A stretch of 64,000 nucleotides of DNA from Obelidium mucronatum (Eukaryota > Chytridiomycota > Chytridiomycetes > Chytridiales > Chytriomycetaceae), in NCBI GenBank assembly GCA_025765595.1, contig JAIVFH010000024.1:186001-250000 (forward strand). Reading direction: 5' to 3'. The position numbers and the translations under genes were made by a program. The notes under the pieces are model-generated. The model saw only the letters and a list, made by a program, of their open reading frames with translations, was not told the origin of the DNA and did not search any database. Of this stretch, positions 12,085-22,199 are shown piece after piece. Position 1 is the stretch's first letter. Each line of letters opens with the position of its first letter.

Positions 12085-12353
12085 TCAGCACGCTCCAAAG
12101 GCAGTTGCGCGGTACAGCAACACCTTGCCCTTGTCGTTTCCAACTGCCAGGTATCCGCCGCCTGGAGACCACGCTGATGACTGAACATAACCCAACGGAG
12201 TCGACTCGGTCGGCCAGTTGGCAAACACATTCAGGGAGGGACAATGAGCAATTTTCAGTGAATCTTTCTTGAGCCTTGATGAGAAGAGAAGAGCTTGGGA
12301 CGATGGGTGGAACGACAAGTTGCTGATACCAGTCGAAAGGTTCATCAAGGCCA
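12085..12353 (-). pseudogene. truncated duplicate of the UTP18 C-terminus
   Basis: This matches the last exon of the full UTP18 gene (14440-14708) almost base for base, through NLSFHPSSQALLFSSRLKKD and YVQSSAWSPGGGYLAVG to the shared stop after ATAFGAC. Upstream of 12353 the similarity breaks down: a weakly similar stretch runs to about 12440, then no UTP18 exons are found. It has no N-terminus or other WD repeats, so it is a relic carried with the duplicated block. Whether any transcript is made is unknown. Confidence 0.88.
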
Positions 12354-12550
12354 AATTAAGAAGGAAAACCCATGGTAACAGTACCGGCGCTGCTCCTGTC
12401 AAATTGCATGAGTGAAGGGAATTTATCATCAACCGAGTCGGCGAAATATTGTAGCAGATTTTTGCCCATAAAATGAAATTTACTACAAATGCGTTTCCAT
12501 CAACCAGATGGATAGAACAATTGAAACACTCGAACAGGCCCGATTTAATG
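12354..12550. other. diverged junction between the duplicated units
   Basis: 197 bp between unit A and unit B. The first part (to about 12440) resembles, with many changes, the UTP18 coding DNA at 14709-14800 (compare CAGTACCGGCGCT with CAATACCAGCGCT). The remainder shows no match that I can see. Confidence 0.5.
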
Positions 12551-14708
12551 ATAAAAAGTCTTTAATAAAATGTTCATACCTCTCATTCCTCCACAAAATA
12601 ACTGACGTAAAATAAATGCAACCAACACACTATTCACATTATGCTTAAATATCCATACTTTTTAAATCATGATATTTCTTTTGAATTCAATGAGAATCTG
12701 CCTGCTTTTGCGGTTGATATGGTTGCTGTTGGTGCTGTTGTTCTTGAAGATGATGACTGTGTTGTTGGTGACGGGGTTTCCCTTTCTTCGCAGCCTTTCC
12801 TGGATTAGGTGGCAGAGCATGAGGTGGCGGTGCTGGATAGTAAACGTATCCCCCATTAGGCATTGACTGATATCCCTGACTTTCGCCTGAAAGCGACCCG
12901 TCAACATGGCTACCGCCTTCCCCCCTTGCGAATGGGGGATAATAGAATGGCGTGGCATAGCCAGGAGAGCTGTTCACATCACCAGAATGCAGCGACCCGT
13001 TCGACGACATGACCAGAGTTGAATTTGAATGTGGTGCCGAAAACGAACTCAACCTCCGCTCGTTTGACTTTGGCGGGGTCGTTACGTCGGATGTGATTGG
13101 AGACAACGAGCTGGTAGAATCGTGCGCTCCGTTCTGTGGTGATGGAGGCATATTTCCCGATAGACCTGGCGGCGGCCCATTGTAAGTGAAGGGTGGGGGC
13201 TGGGGGTGGTTTCCCGGCGGCGTTGGGCCCATGTATGCCAGCCCATACGGTGTCTGAACATATCCAGTCCATTGCTGGCCCATGGGAACAAAGTAATTGT
13301 TGCGGTATTGGGCTGCGCCGTGTGTGAGAACAACACAAGACTAAACAAACAAGCCGCATCACTAACCCTTGTCATTTCCATACGACGCAGACCCATCTGC
13401 TGCAGAAACAGTCTCGGGTGTTGCTGAAGGAAGACCGTGCATGTGCGGACCTGGGATGGGATAGAAAAATGGTGGCAGCGGATACATGGGTTGCATTCCT
13501 GGGAAGGGGGAAGTTCCCTGAAATGCCTGTGGATCGCCAATCACAACAGCGCCGTTCGGGCCGGTAACATTCGCCGCTTGGAGTCCCTTGGGACCATGAA
13601 TCAAATCAAACTCTACTTCTTCTCCTTCCAACAGACTCCTATATACAGACAGACAAACAAAAAAAAGAGAATAGTGAGAATGAAGGACATTGTGTGATTT
13701 GTTTCCTGGAGACAAAGGCGGGATTTCCAAAACTTTTGATCACCCCATAGAATCAAGACCGCACCTGAAGCCCCCATCGGGTCGCAGAATGGCAGTGTGA
13801 TGGACAAAAACTAGAATAAATACATCAATTTAGACGCTGTACTGCATCAATGGCAGCTATGGTACCTTCGAGTTCGCCCTCCCGAGGAATGATAAACCCG
13901 TAACCTTATGCATGCAGCAAAAAAAATCAGCATTTTGGGCCCGGAATACACCAGACAGGACCAGTCACCTTTCTGGGCATTAAAGAACTTGACAACGCCG
14001 GCAGTCCGCGGTCCAGCCGCCGACGATGGGCGGCGCAGCAATGCTGAGACACCCAAAGGTGCCGACGCGGTTTCGGCGCCGGATCGTGCGGACAAGCCGG
14101 CAGGCGCCGTGCTTGGCGGCGATAAAGTTTGCGGGGCGGCGGCGGCCATTGATCGGCGCAGGCAAGGATTCCAGGGTTGGCGGGCAGAGGGCTGTGCGAG
14201 TGGCTGAGGCGGATGGGGCGGTTACAGCGGACTGCGTACAGGCGAGACGATCAGTCGATCCGAGGATTGTAGGGACGGGAGCAGAAGTGTTGCGCTTGGA
14301 TTCCTGCTGCCGCTGAAGCGTCCGAATTTCCAAACACGAAGATTTGACAAGATTTCGAGCTGTGCAAAATTTTTGGAGATTCCAAACTGATCCACGTTTA
14401 TTCACGATAAGCGTTACTTTATTTGGCCCACTGCTTGAGTCAGCACGCTCCAAAGGCAGTTGCGCGGTACAGCAACACCTTGCCCTTGTCGTTTCCAACT
14501 GCCAGGTATCCGCCGCCAGGAGACCACGCTGATGACTGAACATAACCCAACGGAGTCGACTCGGTCGGCCAGTTGGCAAACACATTCAGGGAGGGACAAT
14601 GAGCAATCTTCAGTGAATCTTTCTTGAGCCTTGATGAGAAGAGAAGAGCTTGGGACGATGGGTGGAACGACAAGTTGCTGATACCTGTCGTAAGGTTCAT
14701 CAAGGCCC
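12551..14708. repeat. tandem duplication, unit B (CSD gene plus UTP18 last exon)
   Basis: Second copy of the 2.15-kb block. It contains an intact cold-shock gene and the genuine last exon of UTP18, so the duplicated DNA probably began as the CSD/UTP18 3' neighbourhood and unit A is the extra copy. Confidence 0.88.
12687..14149 (-). CDS. cold-shock-domain (Y-box-like) RNA-binding protein, copy B
   Basis: Same architecture and exon structure as copy A. The cold-shock domain with KGYGFI and VFVHH is followed by a Pro/Gly/Tyr-rich tail. The start at 14149 and the reading frame are intact. The two proteins look identical or nearly so until the last 30-40 residues. There copy B has HQQHSHHLQEQQHQQQPYQ and ends QADSH, against HQQQHHHIQEPYQLHQ and QTDSL in copy A. 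One replacement, DVNSSPG against DVANSPG, lies in the tail. Both genes look functional, so dosage or tail-specific roles are possible. Confidence 0.88.
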
Positions 14709-16339
14709 GAGACGGAGTCGGCTTGCTTGTCGATAACGCCGAAGAAGAAGAATACACGTTTACAATACCAGCGCTTGATCTGTGGGAAAACCAGGAGTCA
14801 GCTGAGGACGCAAAAGGAGGTGGTCTCATACCCAGTTGCGATAAATGAGTTATCTGGAGAAACCGCCAAATGGTGCACATTAACAGCACCTTCGTCAAAA
14901 AAGCGGTGGACACATTGTCTGGTTGCAAGATCCCACTGATATACTTCACCATCACCTAAATAATCCCAATATTAACTTTTACAACAAAACACACCAAAAA
15001 CATACCCCCAATAGAGTAAAGAAATCTTCCATCTTTGGAAAAGTCAAATGCTGTACATGTTCCATTCATTCGCAGGTTAGCAATCCATTGCTTGCTTTGC
15101 CCTGAAATCAAGACTATGTATCCATCCCGACCCAAAAACGCAATAAACTTCCCAGACGGACTAACCACAAATTTGTTAAACATTTCTTCATCCCTTCCAC
15201 GAATTCCCATGATTCTTTCCGCTTGTCCACCTTCAACATCATACACAAAGAAGTGCTTCTTCATTCCAGCAAGTATGACTTGCCTTCCATCGGCACTGAA
15301 GTCAGCGCAATGAATAGGAAAGTCTTTTAAGAAGACACTCTGTATTTTTGGGTTTATTTTCCCATCAATATGGAACAGCCGCAAAGTTTTATCCTGGCCA
15401 GCCGTAAGAAGCACGGGAGCGTTCGGATGAAATTTACATGACTGTACAATAGATTGGCTCGGGCTTGCGTCGTTTGCGTCGGTCATCCGGAAAATATCAA
15501 GATGTTCCTTGGCAAGTTTGACCCTCATATTTCGATCAATCATGGCTTTCGTGCTACGTAACACTGCATTGACGCTACCCAGTGACGTACTTCCCTCCTG
15601 CTGCTGGTAGTTTTCTTGCAAGGTTGGATCTGGGTTTGTCGCCCATTCAGGAGAAGGGTGCAGTTTCAAGAACTGCTTGCGTAGACGTGCTTCAAATTCC
15701 TGAGTCGAAATCTTGGTTTCATCGACGGATTCTCGGAGTTTTCGGAGTCTGTTTGATCCGGCGCCAATATCAACAGCTTTCAATTCTTGAGAGTCATTGT
15801 CAAACGTGTCTACCCAAAGTGCTGCTGCTTGTTGGGACTTTGATTGCTCGATTACCGCGTCGGTGGCAACGTCATTTTCATCGTCAGTTTGGCTTCCCCC
15901 AACAATAGTTGGCTTTCTACGATCAATAACGAACAACTCCTAACATACTGTTTAACTTCCTTGAAACCGGCTTCAGAATACAAACCTCTTGATCGCCGTT
16001 GACAGATTCTCCATCAAGCTCATTGACTAATTCTCCAATCAAATCGCTGGTAGTAGCGACGTGTCTTGCACCCCCAGCAAGAATCGACTGCAGTTTACTA
16101 CCACCATCACCCACAGCTGCTCCAAACACCATATCTTCCAAATCTATTTCCTCTTCGTCCTTTAGCTTGTCCGCCTCCAGTCTTACTCTTGTCCGCACGC
16201 GGTCGATTTCGCCTTGCATTGCCACGACTTTTGCTGCTGTCTTCTCACTTTTACTCTTGTGTTTGCTCTTTTTGGCAACATGGGGATTCGCTGCGGGGAT
16301 GTTCATGGCCAGTTTGCGTTTTTCGTTTGTTGGAGGCAT
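14440..16339 (-). CDS. UTP18: UTP18, WD-repeat protein of the SSU processome
   Basis: A U3 snoRNP/SSU-processome subunit required for 18S rRNA maturation in the nucleolus. It starts MPPTNEKRKLAMNIP, a basic, lysine-rich tail suited to nuclear entry. An acidic linker (EEEIDLEDMVFG) and the conserved WVDTFDN and EFEARLRKQFLKLHP blocks precede the beta-propeller. The WD-type core includes VQSCKFHPNAPVLLTAGQDK, LRLFHIDGKINPKIQSVFL, FPIHCADFSADGRQVILAG and MFNKFVVSPSGKFIAFLGRD; it ends with a blade containing YVQSSAWSPGGGYLAVG. Four or five exons, about 560 residues. The start lies 115 bp from the 3' end of PET8, which runs in the same direction. Confidence 0.9.
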
Positions 16340-16453
16340 TTTTGGATTTGAAGAAAAAAAGAAAGAAAGAATGATGAAAACATATGAAATCTCTTAGATT
16401 CCGACAGAGCAAAAAGATATATATGTAATGTTCGTCCAAGAGAATGTTTTTTT

Positions 16454-17458
16454 TTACTGTGTAAACTTCAATGCAAACTCGTAACTCCCCAAAAAGACAG
16501 ATCCACCCAAAGATATCCAAAACACTCGCGGACCAATTCCCTTGAATAAAGCAGTGTAGCCTTCTTCTCTTACAATTTTGCTGAAACTTGCGGGAATCGA
16601 AATATGTGTATCCTGTGAAAGCATAATTCTGGTTTTTACAACATCCAAGGGCGTAGTGGCCGCAGCTGCAATTCCACCCGCAATTGAGCCGCATATGGCT
16701 GATTCCCATGGTTGTGTCGGGTGCCCTTTCGCGTCTGCCCAAGATTTCTGAAGTCACGATAGAAATTAATCAACAATTAAATCCAGCGAATTCGCCCGTT
16801 ACCTTCATGAACTCGAACAAAGGAAATTGTATGCAACAGAAAGGAATCTCTCTGAAAATAGTCATGGCGAATCCCCGGTATAATCCAAAAACGCCATCCG
16901 TTTTCAAAATAGAAGATACTGCAATCGGAACAGACTTGTATTGTCCAGCTTGCATTCTTTGTTTGACAACTTCTGTTGGCACTCTAATAATGCACGCTGT
17001 CTTATGGAGGAATTACTGCCATATTCTGACAGAACAACACAGCGTTCTTATTACCACCTCGCCTCCACTGGCGGCCAGCATGTGAATCAGTACCCTCCTT
17101 TTTCCCGAGTCGTCGCCAATGGAATGATTCAGTTTCCGTTTCAGTAATTCGTACATTGAAAAGAAGGCCGCCGCTGGTGGAGCAATCAGATCGTGATGAA
17201 GTATCAGCCAGCGTGCCTACCTCCTGGGGCCGAGCCAATAGCAGCTGAAGACAGGCCCGCATACACGCCCTTGAAGCCGCCGGCTGCCCTGAAGCCCTCG
17301 CGCGCTTGCTGGCAAGGCGAGAGAAGCTGTTAGCAACACCGAATCCCCGCGACGCGACGAACCAGCCGCGTCTTGATCGTGTCCAGCGGAAACAGCGCCA
17401 CGTCGACGGTCACGCCGGCAATCGCGCCGGCAAGCAGCGACGCGGTGAATGTCGGCAT
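16454..17458 (-). CDS. PET8: mitochondrial S-adenosylmethionine carrier
   Basis: A mitochondrial carrier (SLC25A26/Pet8 type) exchanging cytosolic SAM for matrix S-adenosylhomocysteine across the inner membrane. Three carrier repeats are visible: [31 protein letters not shown], a PxExxKxR variant typical of this subfamily; and [15 protein letters not shown]. The block [20 protein letters not shown] is characteristic of SAM carriers. It ends [13 protein letters not shown]. Four or five exons; the first intron (GTTCGTCGCG to TTGCCAG, with GCTAAC) follows DTIKTRL. The first two exons are strongly GC-rich. The start codon is 47 bp from that of eIF3i on the other strand. Confidence 0.92.
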
Positions 17459-17505
17459 GGTTGTGCTGCGTTTTCTTTTTTTTTGCTGCTTTCTTATTTA
17501 ATAAA
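17459..17505. promoter_or_regulatory. 47-bp divergent spacer between PET8 and eIF3i
   Basis: Both start codons face outward across 47 bp, so core promoter and both 5' UTRs must be very short or overlap the coding exons. It contains a T-rich tract and TTATTTAATAAA directly before the eIF3i ATG. Confidence 0.6.
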
Positions 17506-18915
17506 ATGGTGCGTTGTCCCTGCTTGTCCCTGCGGAACACTCACCCTTCGTCCAGAGACCGATTCTGCTCCACGGACATCTGCGGTCGCTGACCCGCATT
17601 CGATACAATGCCGACGGCGATTTGCTCTTCTCGGCCTCGAAGGACAACAAACCCTGTGTGTGGTATTCAGCCAACGGCGAGCGTCTCGGTACTTTCAACG
17701 GCCACAACGGAACCGTTTGGGATCTTGCTATCACGCGTGAGTAGGCACAGGGAGAGAGACAAAAAACGGGAACCGATGGCTCAAAAACCAACAACAACAA
17801 CAACTTCCTCTTGCGAAAATAGGCGATAGCAGGTACCTTCTCACTGGCTCTGCTGACAACACCTGTAAACTCTGGGAAGTCGAAACCGGAAAGTGTGTTT
17901 ACACCTGGGAAACGCGAACGGCTGTCCGTGCGGTTGCTTTTGCCTTGGGCGATGAAAAGGCTCTCTTTGTCACTGATGCAACTATGGGTCAGCAGTCTAC
18001 TATCCATATAGTCCCAATCGAAGCGGATCCTGAAGATCGTGAGTTTGTTTATAATGATTATTTTTTTCTTCTCTTGTGTGTCCACACAACTGTCGAAACC
18101 AACAACCAACCAGACGCATGAAGATCTCACACTTGCTTTTGTTTTTGATTTTCCATAGAAACTTCTGATATTTTGAGAACAATTGTTATCACTGGTCCGA
18201 AGGCGACTGTAGCCGTTTGGGGAAACCTGAATCGTACAATTATTACTGGACACGAAGACGGCACAATCACTGAATGGAATGCTGACGTAAGATACAAATT
18301 TACCGTCACTTTTTTCCTTTTGGTTTTTTTTTTTTTGTAGAAATGAAAGAACCAACCACTAATTTTCCTGTGTATGAAGACTGGAGCCAAGATCAAGGCA
18401 GTCAAAAACCATGCAAAAGATGTCACCGACATTCAATTCTCAAATGATAAGTCACACTTTATGTCAAGTTCAAAGGACCACACCGCCTACCTCACGGATG
18501 CCAAAACCCTTAAAATTATGAAGCGCTTTGTCACAGAACGTCCAGTCAACAGTGCGATTTTGTCGCCCATTCGTCCACACGTTGTGTTGGGTGGTGGTCA
18601 GGATGCCATGGCGGTGACAACAACTTCTTTGAAGGGAAACAAATTCGAGTCTCGATTTTATCATGCCGTATTTGAAGACGAAATTGGAAGAATTAAGGGA
18701 CACTTTGGACCTATTAATACACTCGCTTTCCATCCTAATGGCCGAAGGTTGGTTGGGGGGGCTGTTTGTTTTTTGATGGTTTGATGTTTCTAACAACTTG
18801 GAACAGCTTTTCTTCTGGAGGTGAAGATGGATTCATTCGTATTCACCACTTGGATGACGACTACTTTGATTTCAAATACGACGAGGAGAACTTTGATGAT
18901 CTCCCTGTGGTATAG
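17506..18915 (+). CDS. EIF3I: eIF3 subunit i (TRIP1/Tif34)
   Basis: A WD40 subunit of translation initiation factor 3 that binds eIF3b and g on the 40S ribosome. The first exon is only the ATG (17506-17508). A 47-nt intron (17509-17555) follows and exon 2 opens [18 protein letters not shown], matching the family start MKPILLxGHxRxxTxIxYN. Further blocks are [68 protein letters not shown] and [20 protein letters not shown], then [19 protein letters not shown]. The stop is TAG 18913-18915. Six exons, about 340 residues, full length. No other in-frame ATG near the start would give the family N-terminus. Confidence 0.95.
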
Positions 18916-19091
18916 AGACATCTGCATTGTGTTTCTTTGGAGTTTTCTGGTTTGTGGTGGAGGTTGATGACTTGGTTGGTGAAGATATTTGAATGGAGGC
19001 ACTTGTGATTTGTGCAAAAATACACGGCTTTATTTCCCAAGATTGAGCTCCGAATCAAACAAAACACTAAATTTCAAACGCCACAAATCCA

Positions 19092-21615
19092 TCAATCAAC
19101 CTTGATCGATGAGTAGATTTTGTGGACAAAAAAGAAACAGGATACGAATCCAATTGTTCCCTAGAACCCATATTAGTACCAACAATAAGAAAGGGGCCCC
19201 TCCTACATACCGTCAGAGAAAAGAGACCAAAGGCCATCACAGCGGTCCAGCCAAAGTACAAAATGGTGGACGCAAAGTTCTCGTACTTTAGCTTGGTCAC
19301 GTAATAAACAACTCCATACAGGTAAAAGTAGAAGGCAGAGGCACCGCTTGTGAAGTATGACTTCCACCACCTGTACACAAAAAAAAAATCAATCAAAACA
19401 ACCAGCAGCTCCAACAAAAAACACACCAGTGATAATCTTCAGCACACAAGTGGAAGTAGCACAACAAAATAGCAACTTCTGAACATGTTACAATCAAAAT
19501 CAAAAAGACCAAAAACAAGAAGCCAAAGACGTAGTAGACTTTGTGGAACCAAATGGAGTTCATGATGAAGTACAGCTCGATAAAGATGGCACCGAATGGC
19601 AAGATACCACCCAACAAGGCGGCAATTACTGGCTTCAAATAAAAGACTTGTTCTGGAATTTGCCGTGGGATTTGGTTGATTCGGACGGGATATTCGATTT
19701 TCTATCAATCAAGATTAGTGTCACTGTCAAAAACTCCATCCTAAGACTCACGGCCTTCTTGAATCCAAAGTAGGCTCCAACAAAGCAAAGTGGCGCCGAA
19801 ACCAAAATCCACAGGGCAAACAATGAAAAAATGGTCAAAAACGGAACAGCTCCCGAAGACTTTGCTCCAATAAGGAAAAAGTTCAGCATGATGAAAATTC
19901 CAAAAATGATCCTAAATGAGTTGAGGAATGTGAGAAAAAAAGACTTCTGAACAACATTGACGCTTTCCACACTTACCCTGGAAACAAGAAAGCGGTCAAC
20001 ATGACGTTTTTCTTCCAAGATTGACCTCCAAACATCTTGTAGAGACGAGCCGAGAAGTAACCAGCAATTGATCCAAATAATACATAGAAAATAATCATGA
20101 TAGTCGACAAGGAGCCTCGGCTAGATGGTGACAAAAATCCCATCAAAGCAAACACTGTTGGAACCGCAATTAAGAATACAAAGTGACAAACTTCACAGCC
20201 ACTAACATAAAGTCATGCCAGACATGACAAACATTTGAGCACCACTTCCGACCATAACTGATAAGAAAATAGAGTGAACGGGAGTGCGGAATACATCTCC
20301 ATGAACCAGCTTCCATCCAAAGTCTTCCTGAGGATCTTCCAGAGAATCAATCTGATTGTACCGAGCAATGTCCTTATACAGTGCGCGAACCAGAATCATT
20401 CCCACCATTCCAGACAAAAATAAGACAATCACAACAGAGTTGATAAGAGAAAACCAATGGATTCTTGGTTCTGATGAGGCCGTCAAAGTCAAGTACTTAT
20501 TCCAGCGGGTGCTAAGAGAAAGAAAAAAGATCAATATAACTTGAAAAGAATCGGTCGAATATCATGGATGCAAACCTCCATGGGGTTTGAGATTTCTGAT
20601 TCATAAAAAAAACGTGGGAATCCGTAAGTCTAAACACAATCAAGGAGGAATCAATCGAAGAAACAAACCTCCCAGGTAACGCTATAGGCGTATTGAAACT
20701 TTGTTGTTTTGGCTTCGGATAAATGCAATTTAGCAACGTCCACGTTGTACACACAACTTTTTGCGTCCTCGATACTGTGGGGATAAACAAAGGCACCAAC
20801 AACACGGAAGTTTTTGTCATCCACGGCGTTGTATTGAATACGAATGTCATAGTAGTTGTTCAGGTAAGCAATATTTTTGTCCTGATGGTTGTGGAATTGA
20901 GTGAAATAATCAAGCGAATGACAGAAGAATCCGAACCGCGTTGTATTGACCCAAGTCGAATCCAAGATGGTAATATTCCTTTCCAGTTTTTTTGTCGGTT
21001 GTCAACTTGGCGGCAGGAAGCTGGTCAATAACCCTGTTGGTAAAATATTGAGTGACAGCAAGGGAGCAAGGGTGATATATAGAGCCCAATATAACATACC
21101 AGTTCAACGCATACTTTTCTTTAATTCTGTCATTGACAAAGGCAGAATCGATGGCGGAGATCTCGATTTCTTTTTGACAGAGGATTGTACACTTTTGATC
21201 TTCCAGCATTTTCAACTACAACAACATCCGTTTTATGAATTAGCAAGGATTGCGCCCCGAAATGTCACGGGGGGGACAAGCTTGTCCAGGAATATCACCT
21301 TGAAGCGGGAGTCGTAGAATCGATCTCCAAACAGCATGCTTCCCAAGTTCTCCGACTGTGCCTTCTTTCCACCTTCCGGTTCACAGAAACGAAAGGCGTC
21401 GTAATATTGGTCGTATGAGAGAGCCTATGTGAATTAAAAGGCGTCAGGTGTCAAGTTTATCTTTTAATTAGCAAGAGTTGTACCGAGTCGGGCGATGACA
21501 GCGCATTCACAAGCAACTCGACGGATTGCCCCTTCGCGTAATTCTTTGGTGCCATTCCAGGTAAGTAGAATGCAGTGGCCGTTGTGGCCAGGAACGCCAG
21601 CGGTCCAATGAGCAT
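19092..21615 (-). CDS. transmembrane 9 superfamily protein (TM9SF/EMP70)
   Basis: A nonaspanin of the Golgi/endosome membranes involved in membrane-protein sorting. It starts [20 protein letters not shown], a signal peptide leading into the family motif [20 protein letters not shown]. The luminal domain includes [36 protein letters not shown] and [16 protein letters not shown] blocks. It is followed by about nine hydrophobic segments, including [20 protein letters not shown] and [20 protein letters not shown]. The C-terminus is SSIKVD: KxD at the end is the family's COPI-binding, Golgi-retention signal. About nine short exons. The start lies 68 bp from the divergent Chibby start. Confidence 0.92.
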
Positions 21616-21683
21616 TTTTGTGTTTAAATAAAACTGATGTAGGAAAACAAAGTAATTTGAATAAACTTTAAAAACAACATCAA
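21616..21683. promoter_or_regulatory. 68-bp divergent spacer between TM9SF and Chibby
   Basis: Both promoters must fit in or around these 68 bp. The sequence is AT-rich, with TAAATAAA on one strand near the TM9SF start. Confidence 0.5.
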
Positions 21684-22143
21684 ATGAACCACATTCGTCG
21701 ACTGTCTGAAAAGTTTGTAGACTTCTCCCCACTATTTTGGCATTCAACTTTTAACCTCTCGTATTTGTTCAGTATTCGTCGATCGCCAACAAAGTCCGCT
21801 CCACCTCAGTTCGACGCGGAAGAATGCGCTGAACCAATACAGCTGCATTTGAACGGAACCACGCTGCACTACGAGAACCGCGAATGGATTGTGGAAGATG
21901 CTGGTGCATCATCCGCCCAAATGAAGGAGATCGTCGAAAAGAATAACGCGTTGGAAGCTGAGAATCAACTGTTGAAATTCAAACTGGGTGTTATGCTAGA
22001 CATGGTAAAATTGCTATTATCCAAAAGAAGAAAAAAACTCTATTCAGTTATACTTAAACTCTTTTTTTTTTGTCGACTCTCAGATGGCTACCACCAAGAT
22101 TGATTGTTTGTTGATGCAACAAAAGATGACAGTGAAACAGTGA
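21684..22143 (+). CDS. CBY1: Chibby family protein (basal body/cilium)
   Basis: A small coiled-coil protein of the centriole distal appendages and ciliary base. The conserved core is IQLHLNGTTLHYENREWIVE, like the Chibby block with F/YENGQWI. A leucine-zipper-like coiled coil follows (MKEIVEKNNALEAENQLLKF, KLGVMLDMMATTKID). The last intron (about 22004-22083) joins MLDM to MATTKIDCLLMQQ; the stop is TGA 22141-22143. Near the N-terminus a second intron is likely (GTCTGAAAAG to TTGTTCAG, with TTTAAC). It removes an uncharacteristic hydrophobic stretch and leaves MNHIRRLIRRSPTKSAPP. With it the protein has roughly 115 residues, close to animal Chibby. Confidence 0.8.
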
Positions 22144-22199
22144 CGATAAAAATAGAAAACTCTGCACTTAATAAAACGATTTATTGTAATGTTTTTTTC

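Larger units (their letters stand above)
10203..12353. repeat. tandem duplication, unit A (CSD gene plus UTP18 3' fragment)
   Basis: This 2.15-kb block is repeated at 12551-14708 in the same orientation, offset by 2347-2355 bp. Coding exons, introns and the intergenic GC-rich segment are nearly identical; I counted only a handful of substitutions and small A-run differences in the central 1.9 kb. The left edge (10203-10400) and the DNA beyond 12353 are clearly more diverged. Confidence 0.9.

Noticed and set aside
11625..12230. 201-codon minus frame overlapping the CSD first exon and the UTP18 relic, repeated at 13980-14585
   Set aside because: It appears in both duplicated units only because they are nearly identical; it overlaps the confirmed CSD and UTP18 exons in a different frame and has no domain features.
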